A stretch of 64,000 nucleotides of DNA from Zeus faber. Lineage: Eukaryota; Chordata; Actinopteri; Zeiformes; Zeidae. The stretch lies in contig CAUIJY010000091.1 in the NCBI GenBank assembly GCA_960531495.1, forward strand, positions 5,001 to 69,000. The letters run 5' to 3'. The first letter of the stretch is position 1, and the number at the start of each line of letters is the position of its first letter. Below, piece after piece: positions 1-9,698 of this stretch. Both the position numbers and the translations under genes were made by a program. The notes under the pieces were generated by a model. That model saw only the letters and a program-made list of their open reading frames with translations. It did not search any database and was not told where the DNA came from.

Positions 1-3000
1 CCTAACCCTAACCCTAACCCTAACCCTAACCCTAACCCTAACCCTAACCCTAACCCTAACCCTAACCCTAACCCTAACCCTAACCCTAACCCTAACCCTA
101 ACCCTAACCCTAACCCTAACCCTAACCCTAACCCTAACCCTAACCCTAACCCTAACCCTAACCCTAACCCTAACCCTAACCCTAACCCTAACCCTAACCC
201 TAACCCTAACCCTAACCCTAACCCTAACCCTAACCCTAACCCTAACCCTAACCCTAACCCTAACCCTAACCCTAACCCTAACCCTAACCCTAACCCTAAC
301 CCTAACCCTAACCCTAACCCTAACCCTAACCCTAACCCTAACCCTAACCCTAACCCTAACCCTAACCCTAACCCTAACCCTAACCCTAACCCTAACCCTA
401 ACCCTAACCCTAACCCTAACCCTAACCCTAACCCTAACCCTAACCCTAACCCTAACCCTAACCCTAACCCTAACCCTAACCCTAACCCTAACCCTAACCC
501 TAACCCTAACCCTAACCCTAACCCTAACCCTAACCCTAACCCTAACCCTAACCCTAACCCTAACCCTAACCCTAACCCTAACCCTAACCCTAACCCTAAC
601 CCTAACCCTAACCCTAACCCTAACCCTAACCCTAACCCTAACCCTAACCCTAACCCTAACCCTAACCCTAACCCTAACCCTAACCCTAACCCTAACCCTA
701 ACCCTAACCCTAACCCTAACCCTAACCCTAACCCTAACCCTAACCCTAACCCTAACCCTAACCCTAACCCTAACCCTAACCCTAACCCTAACCCTAACCC
801 TAACCCTAACCCTAACCCTAACCCTAACCCTAACCCTAACCCTAACCCTAACCCTAACCCTAACCCTAACCCTAACCCTAACCCTAACCCTAACCCTAAC
901 CCTAACCCTAACCCTAACCCTAACCCTAACCCTAACCCTAACCCTAACCCTAACCCTAACCCTAACCCTAACCCTAACCCTAACCCTAACCCTAACCCTA
1001 ACCCTAACCCTAACCCTAACCCTAACCCTAACCCTAACCCTAACCCTAACCCTAACCCTAACCCTAACCCTAACCCTAACCCTAACCCTAACCCTAACCC
1101 TAACCCTAACCCTAACCCTAACCCTAACCCTAACCCTAACCCTAACCCTAACCCTAACCCTAACCCTAACCCTAACCCTAACCCTAACCCTAACCCTAAC
1201 CCTAACCCTAACCCTAACCCTAACCCTAACCCTAACCCTAACCCTAACCCTAACCCTAACCCTAACCCTAACCCTAACCCTAACCCTAACCCTAACCCTA
1301 ACCCTAACCCTAACCCTAACCCTAACCCTAACCCTAACCCTAACCCTAACCCTAACCCTAACCCTAACCCTAACCCTAACCCTAACCCTAACCCTAACCC
1401 TAACCCTAACCCTAACCCTAACCCTAACCCTAACCCTAACCCTAACCCTAACCCTAACCCTAACCCTAACCCTAACCCTAACCCTAACCCTAACCCTAAC
1501 CCTAACCCTAACCCTAACCCTAACCCTAACCCTAACCCTAACCCTAACCCTAACCCTAACCCTAACCCTAACCCTAACCCTAACCCTAACCCTAACCCTA
1601 ACCCTAACCCTAACCCTAACCCTAACCCTAACCCTAACCCTAACCCTAACCCTAACCCTAACCCTAACCCTAACCCTAACCCTAACCCTAACCCTAACCC
1701 TAACCCTAACCCTAACCCTAACCCTAACCCTAACCCTAACCCTAACCCTAACCCTAACCCTAACCCTAACCCTAACCCTAACCCTAACCCTAACCCTAAC
1801 CCTAACCCTAACCCTAACCCTAACCCTAACCCTAACCCTAACCCTAACCCTAACCCTAACCCTAACCCTAACCCTAACCCTAACCCTAACCCTAACCCTA
1901 ACCCTAACCCTAACCCTAACCCTAACCCTAACCCTAACCCTAACCCTAACCCTAACCCTAACCCTAACCCTAACCCTAACCCTAACCCTAACCCTAACCC
2001 TAACCCTAACCCTAACCCTAACCCTAACCCTAACCCTAACCCTAACCCTAACCCTAACCCTAACCCTAACCCTAACCCTAACCCTAACCCTAACCCTAAC
2101 CCTAACCCTAACCCTAACCCTAACCCTAACCCTAACCCTAACCCTAACCCTAACCCTAACCCTAACCCTAACCCTAACCCTAACCCTAACCCTAACCCTA
2201 ACCCTAACCCTAACCCTAACCCTAACCCTAACCCTAACCCTAACCCTAACCCTAACCCTAACCCTAACCCTAACCCTAACCCTAACCCTAACCCTAACCC
2301 TAACCCTAACCCTAACCCTAACCCTAACCCTAACCCTAACCCTAACCCTAACCCTAACCCTAACCCTAACCCTAACCCTAACCCTAACCCTAACCCTAAC
2401 CCTAACCCTAACCCTAACCCTAACCCTAACCCTAACCCTAACCCTAACCCTAACCCTAACCCTAACCCTAACCCTAACCCTAACCCTAACCCTAACCCTA
2501 ACCCTAACCCTAACCCTAACCCTAACCCTAACCCTAACCCTAACCCTAACCCTAACCCTAACCCTAACCCTAACCCTAACCCTAACCCTAACCCTAACCC
2601 TAACCCTAACCCTAACCCTAACCCTAACCCTAACCCTAACCCTAACCCTAACCCTAACCCTAACCCTAACCCTAACCCTAACCCTAACCCTAACCCTAAC
2701 CCTAACCCTAACCCTAACCCTAACCCTAACCCTAACCCTAACCCTAACCCTAACCCTAACCCTAACCCTAACCCTAACCCTAACCCTAACCCTAACCCTA
2801 ACCCTAACCCTAACCCTAACCCTAACCCTAACCCTAACCCTAACCCTAACCCTAACCCTAACCCTAACCCTAACCCTAACCCTAACCCTAACCCTAACCC
2901 TAACCCTAACCCTAACCCTAACCCTAACCCTAACCCTAACCCTAACCCTAACCCTAACCCTAACCCTAACCCTAACCCTAACCCTAACCCTAACCCTAAC

Positions 3001-3900
3001 CCTAACCCTAACCCTAACCCTAACCCTAACCCTAACCCTAACCCTAACCCTAACCCTAACCCTAACCCTAACCCTAACCCTAACCCTAACCCTAACCCTA
3101 ACCCTAACCCTAACCCTAACCCTAACCCTAACCCTAACCCTAACCCTAACCCTAACCCTAACCCTAACCCTAACCCTAACCCTAACCCTAACCCTAACCC
3201 TAACCCTAACCCTAACCCTAACCCTAACCCTAACCCTAACCCTAACCCTAACCCTAACCCTAACCCTAACCCTAACCCTAACCCTAACCCTAACCCTAAC
3301 CCTAACCCTAACCCTAACCCTAACCCTAACCCTAACCCTAACCCTAACCCTAACCCTAACCCTAACCCTAACCCTAACCCTAACCCTAACCCTAACCCTA
3401 ACCCTAACCCTAACCCTAACCCTAACCCTAACCCTAACCCTAACCCTAACCCTAACCCTAACCCTAACCCTAACCCTAACCCTAACCCTAACCCTAACCC
3501 TAACCCTAACCCTAACCCTAACCCTAACCCTAACCCTAACCCTAACCCTAACCCTAACCCTAACCCTAACCCTAACCCTAACCCTAACCCTAACCCTAAC
3601 CCTAACCCTAACCCTAACCCTAACCCTAACCCTAACCCTAACCCTAACCCTAACCCTAACCCTAACCCTAACCCTAACCCTAACCCTAACCCTAACCCTA
3701 ACCCTAACCCTAACCCTAACCCTAACCCTAACCCTAACCCTAACCCTAACCCTAACCCTAACCCTAACCCTAACCCTAACCCTAACCCTAACCCTAACCC
3801 TAACCCTAACCCTAACCCTAACCCTAACCCTAACCCTAACCCTAACCCTAACCCTAACCCTAACCCTAACCCTAACCCTTAACCCTAACCCTAACCCTAA
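1..3900 (-). repeat. Terminal telomere array, (CCCTAA)n / (TTAGGG)n
   Basis: About 650 tandem hexamers form the chromosome cap. The + strand is C-rich from the first base, so the TTAGGG strand runs 5'->3' towards base 1, the correct polarity for a left end. In a eukaryote this is the telomerase product and the binding platform for shelterin-type proteins. The array is essentially free of variant repeats. The only irregularity I see is one extra T at 3879-3880, four hexamers before the array stops. The last CTAA (3897-3900) is also native sequence of the adjoining 318-bp repeat, so the boundary sits on 4 bp of microhomology. The true length is unknown, since the window may start inside the array. 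Confidence 0.98.
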
Positions 3901-4292
3901 AAATAAACCTTATAATGAATTAATCTTCATAACAAACAAACTAACCGTAACCCGGAGTCTATCCCAATATACTTAATCAAACATTACCGGATTAATATAA
4001 CCCACTACCACCTAGGACCAATTAGAATTTATGCCCGAACAAAATAACCCAAACAATTTAACTCACAAACCTTTTTTTCACTCTCTTCCCTTTCTCTCAT
4101 GAAAATGAGAGAGTTGGGACGGTAGAGAACAGCCCGAACAGGCAGGAGGAGAATGCAGTCCGAACAGACGGCTCTCCTTCCCTCTACCTCCCTCCTACCT
4201 CCCTCTTGCTCCTTCTAAAAATAAACCTTATAATGAATTAATCTTCATAACAAACAAACTAACCGTAACCCGGAGTCTATCCCAATATACTT
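3897..4292 (+). repeat. Distal 318-bp subtelomeric repeat, about 1.2 copies
   Basis: A full unit (3897-4214) is followed by the first 78 bases of a second, ending after CCCAATATACTT (4281-4292). The same unit occurs four times in a row at 40926-42209, where the 318-bp period is exact. Each unit holds a T-rich tract, a GAAA-capped hairpin (4093-4112 here), a purine-rich stretch with GGCAGGAGGAG, and a pyrimidine-rich end. About 130 bp around the hairpin are also present in every 1.7-kb unit (for example 10425-10553). No open frame of note lies here. The telomere is joined directly inside the unit. Confidence 0.93.
4093..4112. other. GAAA-tetraloop hairpin in the 318-bp repeat
   Basis: TCTCTCAT, GAAA loop, ATGAGAGA: an 8-bp perfect stem capped by a GNRA-type loop. 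The counterpart in the 1.7-kb units is TCTCTCAG-GAAA-CTGAGAGA (10449-10468 and every later unit). The loop-closing pair changes from T-A to G-C on both sides, so pairing is kept. Further copies lie at 41056-41075 and +318 steps. Whether it acts as DNA or RNA cannot be told from sequence. Confidence 0.75.
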
Positions 4293-5055
4293 GGTAAACC
4301 CTCAACACATTCCCAACCCTAACCCTAACCCTAACCCTAACCCTAACCCTAACCCCTAACCCTAACCCTTAACATATTCCTAACCCTAACCCAAACCCTA
4401 ACCCTAACCCTAACCCAAACCCTAAACCCTAACCCTAACCCTTAACACGAGTCCTTGAATCCAAACCTAACCCTAACCCTAACCCCTACCCTTAACACAT
4501 TCCTAACCCTAACCCTAACCCTAACCCTATTAACCCTTACCCAATCCTGAATCCGGACCTAAACCCTAAACTTAACCCCTACCCTCAACACATTCCCAAC
4601 CCTAACCCTAACCCTAACCCCAACCCCAACCTTAAGCTTAACTAACCCCAACCTAACTCTGAATCTAAACCTAACCCCAACCCCTACCCTAACCATATTC
4701 CCCACCCTAACCCTAACCCTAACCCCTAACCCCTAACCCTAACCCTAACCTAGCCCTAAACCTAACCCTAAAACTAACCCTAGCCCTGGTTCTAAACCTA
4801 ACCCTAACGTTTACCCTAAGACCTAGCCCTAAACCCGACCCTAAACCTAACCCTAGCGCTTAACCTAACCCTAAACCTAACCCTAAACTTAACCCTCAAT
4901 CCAACCCTAAACTTAACCCTCAATCTAACCCTAAACTTAACCCTCAATCTAACCCTAAACCTAACCCTAAACCTAACCCTAAACCTAACCCTAAACCTAG
5001 CCCTGAGCCTAACCTTAGACCTAACCCTAAACCTAACCTTAGCTCTAAAACCATC
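4293..5055 (-). repeat. Degenerate telomeric sequence, distal cassette
   Basis: A run of CCCTAA-like hexamers and drifted variants (CCTAAA, CTTAAC, CCTAGC, CTCAAT) keeping the same polarity as the terminal telomere. The stretch starts with GGTAAACCCTCAACACATTC and ends before the T-rich tract at 5070. Decay is graded: nearly pure blocks at 4315-4360 and alternating CCTAAA/CCCTAA near 4840-5000. On the minus strand it reads as an 83-residue Arg/Val/Phe/Leu repeat peptide (4816-5067), which is simply translated telomeric DNA. The sequence has a close copy at 42210-42975 and a shorter relative in every 1.7-kb unit (for example 10587-10852). Confidence 0.93.
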
Positions 5056-5340
5056 ACTGTTACCCAATCTTTTTTATATATAAAAAAAACGTAACAAAAA
5101 AAACCCCACCCCTTTCCCCAACCCTAAAATCTCTAATTACTACAGATGTAGTTAAAATGAATAGTTATGTGGGAAGGTTTGTTTTTATATATATATATTT
5201 TTTTTCTCATATATATATTTTTTTTATTATGTTTTTATTATATTTTTTTTATATATATTTTTTTATATATTTATAGATTTTTTCTAAATTATTTATGTAT
5301 TTATTTATTAGTTTTTTCTATTTATTTATATATTTATATA
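5056..5340. repeat. AT-rich low-complexity tract
   Basis: Short A and T homopolymers and TATATA tracts flank about 90 bp of ordinary sequence with a C-rich patch (5103-5125). From 5180 to 5340 it is almost wholly T-rich with alternating TA, a likely easily unwound region. It separates degenerate telomere from the CpG-dense segment. The other copy (42976-43262) differs mainly in homopolymer length: A8 plus A8 near 5084-5104 is replaced by A46 at 42986-43031. No gene seen. Confidence 0.85.
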
Positions 5341-5633
5341 ATGACTACGGACATTCCAACACGGAGCGTTCTCCGTGCCCAAGTGTATAGCCCCACGCGT
5401 AGTGTGTGTAGTCAGCCGGATCCACCGAGAGTGATGGAGTGCCACTTTAATCGCGGCGCGAGTTTCGCTCGCGATGCCGATGGACTGCCTTTACTTCTCT
5501 TTGAGGGCCGGTTTTCTCGGCGGCGAGTTGCTCGCTGTCGACCGGATTGTTTTGGACAGAAGTTGTCCACCCGGAGATTATTTTGTTTTCCCGCTGTCAT
5601 GTCATTACAAGCGCTACCGCTATCGCTCATGGT

Positions 5634-5641
<8 letters not shown>
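5341..5641 (+). other. CpG-dense segment with unrecognised open frame, distal copy
   Basis: About 300 bp of GC- and CpG-rich DNA stands out between an AT-rich tract and a poly(A) run. A + frame is open from ATG 5341 to a stop at 5641-5643 (about 100 residues; the frame also extends upstream to 5167 through low-complexity DNA). The translation is Arg/Ser/Pro-rich and matches no family I recognise. A 72-codon frame is open on the other strand, as expected of high-GC DNA. Two hairpins are visible: CACGGAG-CGTT-CTCCGTG (5360-5377) and CGCGAG-TTTCG-CTCGCG (5457-5473). The second copy (43266-43568) is nearly identical, which reflects recent duplication and does not show selection. Alternatives are an inserted retro-sequence (a poly(A) follows), a CpG promoter for telomere-directed transcription, or a gene fragment. 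A coding role is weakly supported. Confidence 0.4.

Positions 5642-5689
<48 letters not shown>
5642..5689 (+). repeat. Poly(A) run, A48
   Basis: Forty-eight uninterrupted A follow the CpG-dense segment directly. The duplicate has T6 then only A9 at this site (43563-43577). It could be a retroposition tail or an expanded homopolymer. Sequencing or consensus error in homopolymers is also possible. Confidence 0.9.
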
Positions 5690-5692
<3 letters not shown>

Positions 5693-6141
5693 ACAACATC
5701 CCCACGTTAATGAAACACTTCCGCGATGTTTTTTCTGGTTAAAATAATTTCAGTAGGCTATTGAAAATTATTTAACATACAAAAACATAGTCAACTAATA
5801 AAATAGAGGAATTATGGGATAATTATAGAGGACCAATCAGAGGATGAACATCATGCTAGAGACTCCCCTTCAGGAAGTAGCGGCCGTTCCTACCGAAAAA
5901 AACCGCTATGAACCATGGGTACTTTTAATTTTAATTTCTTCACGCATTTTATTGCACGAAAAAATATTTATATGCCACCAATCGTTTAATGAAATTCTAA
6001 ATATAATATTCAGGACCCCAACTACATTATTAAAAACATAAAATCCCAGGAACCAGGAGGGTGAAAGACATAACCCGAGTAGACCCTATACGAAATTTAA
6101 GTGATAAAATAATGAAGACCTGGCTGGGGTAAGTGTTATCC
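5690..6141. other. Cassette-only spacer, no recognised gene
   Basis: Ordinary AT-rich, non-tandem sequence, present only here and at 43578-44029. One + frame (5844-6041, 65 codons) is open in both copies. The only difference I noticed inside it (around 6001 against 43890) is a silent A/T change, which is too little to argue for coding. A GT-rich match to a splice-donor consensus (GGGGTAAGT, 6127-6135) lies close to the downstream end. No function recognised. Confidence 0.7.
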
Positions 6142-6341
6142 AAGGTTTCTAGGTGTAAAACTAAAAAAAACATAGATATATTGGACAATTCCTGGAGTTG
6201 TGCGGTGTACGGGACACAGGAATTGTTCCTTTAAAAGTAGAATGCTGTTTTTACAGCAATTTAAATTTTCACACCCTTATTTCCTCATCCCCTGGTCCAA
6301 ACTTAGGGACCAGGCCGTGGATGCACCGGGACCTAGACCTT
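6142..6341. other. Multi-hairpin foldback segment, distal copy
   Basis: Nested inverted repeats suggest a branched fold of about 200 nt. Outer arms AAGGTTTCTAGGT (6142-6154) and ACCTAGACCTT (6331-6341) pair over 11 bp with a TT bulge. Inside are three hairpins in series: CAATTCCTG/CAGGAATTG (6186-6194 with 6217-6225), TGCTGT-TTTT-ACAGCA (6243-6258), and CTGGTCC/GGACCAG (6292-6298 with 6307-6313). The other copy at 44030-44229 reads the same, so there is no covariation to test the fold. It resembles no RNA family I can name. A decayed foldback element is equally possible. Confidence 0.5.
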
Positions 6342-6649
6342 TTAGAACTAACTACCTATCTCCATCCTTTAACCCAACCTGTATAATAATACCTAGGAGA
6401 TAACAGTAACCACTTACTCTACTAGGTCTAATTTATCCTTACTCCCAAGACATACCCGTAATCAGATCTTATTATCCATTATAACCGAAGTAACCAAACT
6501 ATCATCAAACAGACGATAGCTTACCCAAGAAAATAACCAAAACCCAACCAACTTGAATAACGTTAGAACAACGGTATTTCAATTTAGCCAAACTCGACTA
6601 CCTCGTCTAACAACAGCAGAAATGTACCTGGGATAAATTAAAAGGCAAC
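6342..6649. other. Cassette-only spacer, nothing recognised
   Basis: AT-rich, A/C-biased sequence with no tandem period, no long open frame and no RNA signature that I can see. It is repeated at 44230-44537 with very few changes (for example CCCAACC near 6542 against CCCGACC near 44431). Confidence 0.7.
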
Positions 6650-6942
6650 GTATCCAAGCTCAACAAAGTCCAACCAATAATACCGGAGGCACCTTAAGAA
6701 AAAATAGTGATACAAACTTACCCAAACTCAACAGAATCCTAGGACAGAAATATCTTACCGACAAAGAAAGACCGTACCCAAACTCAACAAAATCCGAATG
6801 ACCATAGTAAGAACTACCCAATGACAAAGACAGAACCTAACCAAAAAAAACTCAAAGTCTAAGGAAAAGAATATCCTACCAACGTATAAAGGTCGTACCC
6901 AAATGCAACGAAATCCAACGAACAAATTTTTTTTAAATAAAA
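6650..6942 (+). repeat. Diverged relatives of the 123-bp repeat
   Basis: The phrase CCCAAACTCAACAAAATCC and close variants recur near 6656, 6721, 6778 and 6898, separated by GACAAAGA- and ATATC-containing spacers. This is the pattern that forms clean 123-bp repeats inside the 1.7-kb units (10857-11218). Here spacing and sequence have drifted, so this looks like the older form. It leads straight into the conserved core, as it does in the units. Confidence 0.7.
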
Positions 6943-7115
6943 CCAATTGACCGGGGGACACACACCAGGGTCTTGATCAAACCCAGGTGGCCTGCCTCAA
7001 GGAGAGGGTGTATAGTTTGTTTAAAAGGCTGAAACACTCAATGATCCTGAGGTACACTACTGATGAATGTGTCCTAAATTCCTAAAAGTAATCATATGGA
7101 AATTCAGAGAAAGAA
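6943..7115. repeat. 173-bp conserved core element, first copy
   Basis: Runs from CCAATTGACCGGGGGACAC to GAGAAAGAA. It occurs once in each cassette (also 44863-45035) and once in every 1.7-kb unit of both arrays (9526 + 1703n, and 46637 onward), about 32 copies in the window. Length is the same (173 bp) in cassette and array 1. It contains a potential hairpin, CTTGA...CAGG-TGG-CCTG...TCAAG (6972-7001). It carries no tRNA-type A/B boxes that I can find. Its uniformity across otherwise drifting modules makes it the best candidate for a protein-binding or replication-related element, but no function is shown. Confidence 0.8.
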
Positions 7116-7608
7116 GAAACAGGGTGCGCTTAACCATCCGTAACAACTTGAAACAAAAAACAATAAGGTGTACCTAACCACGCTTAAACTCGTAATAAAA
7201 AACAAACAAGGTTTTCTTACCATCCGTAACAACTTTAAACAAGAAACTAACAAGGTGTACTTAACCACGCTTAAACCCGTAATAAGGAACAAACAAGGTG
7301 TTCTGAACCAATCCGTAAAAACTTGAAACAGAAACAAATAAGGTGTACCTAACCACGCTTAAACCCGTAACCAAAAAAACAAACAAGGTGATCTTAACCA
7401 TTCGTAACAACTTGAAACAAAAACAAACAAGGTTTATTTAACCACGCTTAAACCCATAACAAATGAACACCCAAATAAAACAAATAGGGTGTTCTTAACC
7501 ATCCATAAACAACTGGAAACAAAAACAAACAAGGTGTATTTAACCACGTTTAAACCCAGAACAAAAAACAAACAAAACGTTCTTAACCATCCGCAACAAC
7601 TTGAACAG

Positions 7609-7795
7609 GAACCTAACTCTCTACCTAACATAATACGGGATTGGAGAATCTTGATAACGTGCGACGGCCCGTGCATTACCTTTGGTCCCCTATACCAAAC
7701 TGCCCATGCTGGCCAGGGGGGAACATAGGAATAGTACTCACCAATACATGCCAGGATACCCAACTGGGTAAACGGAATCATCTATACAGTACTCA
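7609..7795. repeat. 187/188-bp boundary element ending in CAGTACTCA (HOR type)
   Basis: A GC-richer segment from GAACCTAAC to CAGTACTCA. It is found three times in the distal layered repeat (ending 7795, 8627, 9460), twice in the proximal one, and once in each 1.7-kb unit (10013-10200 + 1703n; 11 times in array 2), about 35 copies. It holds a near-palindrome TGCGACGG-C-CCGTGCA and a hairpin built on ACCCA/TGGGT. HOR-type and array-type versions differ at fixed sites (for example GGAATAGT against GGAAAAGT). Sequence breaks at its CAGTACTCA end in several contexts. A minus-strand frame across it is not supported as coding. Confidence 0.8.
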
Positions 7796-9284
7796 ACAAA
7801 CCCAAATCAAAAAACAATAAGGTGTACCTAACCACGCTTAAACTCGTAATAAAAAACAAACAAGGTTTTCTTACCATCCGTAACAACTTTAAACAAGAAA
7901 CTAACAAGGTGTACTTAACCACGCTTCAACCCGTAATAAGGAACAAACAAGGTGTTCTGAACCAATCCGTAAAAACTTGAAACAGAAACAAATAAGGTGT
8001 ACCTAACCACGCTTAAACCCGTAACCAAAAAAACAAACAAGGTGATCTTAACCATCCGTAACAACTTTAAACAAGAAACTAACAAGGTGTACTTAACCAC
8101 GCTTAAACCCGTAATAAGGAACAAACAAGGTGTTCTGAACCAATCCGTAAAAACTTGAAACAGAAACAAATAAGGTGTACCTAACCACGCTTAAACCCGT
8201 AACCAAAAAAACAAACAAGGTGATCTTAACCATTCGTAACAACTTGAAACAAAAACAAACAAGGTTTATTTAACCACGCTTAAACCCATAACAAATGAAC
8301 ACCCAAATAAAACAAATAGGGTGTTCTTAACCATCCATAAACAACTGGAAACAAAAACAAACAAGGTGTATTTAACCACGTTTACACCCAGAACAAAAAA
8401 CAAACAAAACGTTCTTAACCATCCGCAACAACTTGAACAGGAACCTAACTCTCTCCCTAACATAATACGGGATTGGAGAATCTTGATAACGTGCGACGGC
8501 CCGTGCATTACCTTTGGTCCCCTATACCAAACTGCCCATGCTGGCCAGGGGGGAACATAGGAATAGTACTCACCAATACATGCCAGGATACCCAACTGGG
8601 TAAACGGAATCATCTATACAGTACTCAACAAACCCAAATCAAAAAACAATAAGGTGTACCTAACCACGCTTAAACTCGTAATAAAAAACAAACAAGGTTT
8701 TCTTACCATCCGTAACAACTTTAAACAAGAAACTAACAAGGTGTACTTAACCACGCTTAAACCCGTAATAAGGAACAAACAAGGTGTTCTGAACCAATCC
8801 GTAAAAACTTGTAACAGAAACAAATAAGGTGTACCTAACCACGCTTAAACCCGTAACCAAAAAAACAAACAAGGTGATCTTAACCATCCGTAACAACTTT
8901 AAACAAGAAACTAACAAGGTGTACTTAACCACGCTTAAACCCGTAATAAGGAACAAACAAGGTGTTCTGAACCAATCCGTAAAAACTTGAAACAGAAACA
9001 AATAAGGTGTACCTAACCACGCTTAAACCCGTAACCAAAAAAACAAACAAGGTGATCTTAACCATTCGTAACAACTTGAAACAAAAACAAACAAGGTTTA
9101 TTTAACCACGCTTAAACCCATAACAAATGAACACCCAAATAAAACAAATAGGGTGTTCTTAACCATCCATAAACAACTGGAAACAAAAACAAACAAGGTG
9201 TATTTAACCACGTTTACACCCAGAACAAAAAACAAACAAAACGTTCTTAACCATCCGCAACAACTTGAACAGGAACCTAACTCT

Positions 9285-9460
9285 CTACCTAACATAATAC
9301 GGGATTGGAGAATCTTGATAACGTGCGACGGCCCGTGCATTACCTTTGGTCCCCTATACCAAACTGCCCTTGCTGGCCAGGGGGGAACATAGGAAAAGTA
9401 CTCACCAATACATACCAGGCTACCCAAACTGGGTAGACGGGATCATCAATACAGTACTCA
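9285..9460. repeat. Chimeric boundary element (HOR-type start, array-type end)
   Basis: The last 187/188-bp element of the distal layered repeat begins like the HOR version (AACTCTCTACC) but ends like the array version (GGAAAAGTACTC, CATACCAGGCTACCC, GATCATCAAT). A private T at 9370 (CCCTTGC instead of CCCATGC) lies near the switch. The proximal cassette carries the same hybrid with the same private base at 46480, so the exchange predates the cassette duplication. Confidence 0.7.
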
Positions 9461-9698
9461 ACCAACTCAACCAACCAACTCAACAAAATCCAACCAACAA
9501 GAGTAGAAATATTTCCTAAAATAAACCAATTGACCGGGGGACACACACCAGGGTCTTGACGAAGCCCAGGTGGCCTGCCTCAAGGAGAGGGTGTATAGTT
9601 TGTTTAAAAGGCTGAAACACTCAATGATCCTGAGGTACACTACTGATGAATGTGTCCTAAATTTCTAAAAGTAATCATATAGAAATGCGGAGAAAGAA

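Larger units (their letters stand above)
7116..9464 (+). repeat. Layered 59/178/832-bp tandem repeat, distal cassette
   Basis: Monomers of about 59 bp built on AAGGTGTNCTTAACCANNC and a CAAACAA-rich half alternate in type. Three monomers form a 178-bp subunit (shift 7908 to 8086). Several subunits plus a 187-bp element form an 832-bp higher-order unit. Its closing CAGTACTCA falls at 7787, 8619 and 9452. The first unit lacks one 178-bp subunit (654 instead of 832 bp between matching CAATAAGG sites at 7161 and 7815). Short frames of 69-115 codons on the minus strand and 79 codons on the plus strand recur with the period and are products of the repeat. Confidence 0.9.

Noticed and set aside
4816-5067. 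83-residue Arg/Val/Phe-rich minus-strand frame (also 42721-42972)
   Set aside because: It is a direct translation of degenerate TTAGGG-type hexamers; the periodicity belongs to the DNA repeat.
5412-5630. 72-codon minus-strand frame in the CpG-dense segment
   Set aside because: Overlaps a plus-strand frame in high-GC DNA, where open frames on both strands are expected by chance. No recognised domain.
7040-7090. Possible C/D-box snoRNA or hammerhead core (CTGATGA near 7059, CTGA upstream)
   Set aside because: No properly placed second box pair or closing stem for a snoRNA. For a hammerhead, the GAAA after stem II is absent (TAAA) and no stem III partner is seen.
7104-9427. Recurrent minus-strand frames of 69-115 codons (FLFQVFTDWF..., PWPAWAVWYRG...)
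   Set aside because: They follow the 59/178/832-bp periods, are fused or split wherever subunits are gained or lost, and resemble no family I know.
7116-9464. CRISPR-like array in the layered repeat
   Set aside because: Eukaryotic chromosome end; the spacers are themselves related repeats, spacing is variable, and there are no cas genes.
9526-9698. tRNA-derived SINE within the core element
   Set aside because: A weak A-box-like TGGCCTGCC is present, but no B box matching GGTTCRANNCC at a proper distance, no poly(A) tail and no target-site duplications.
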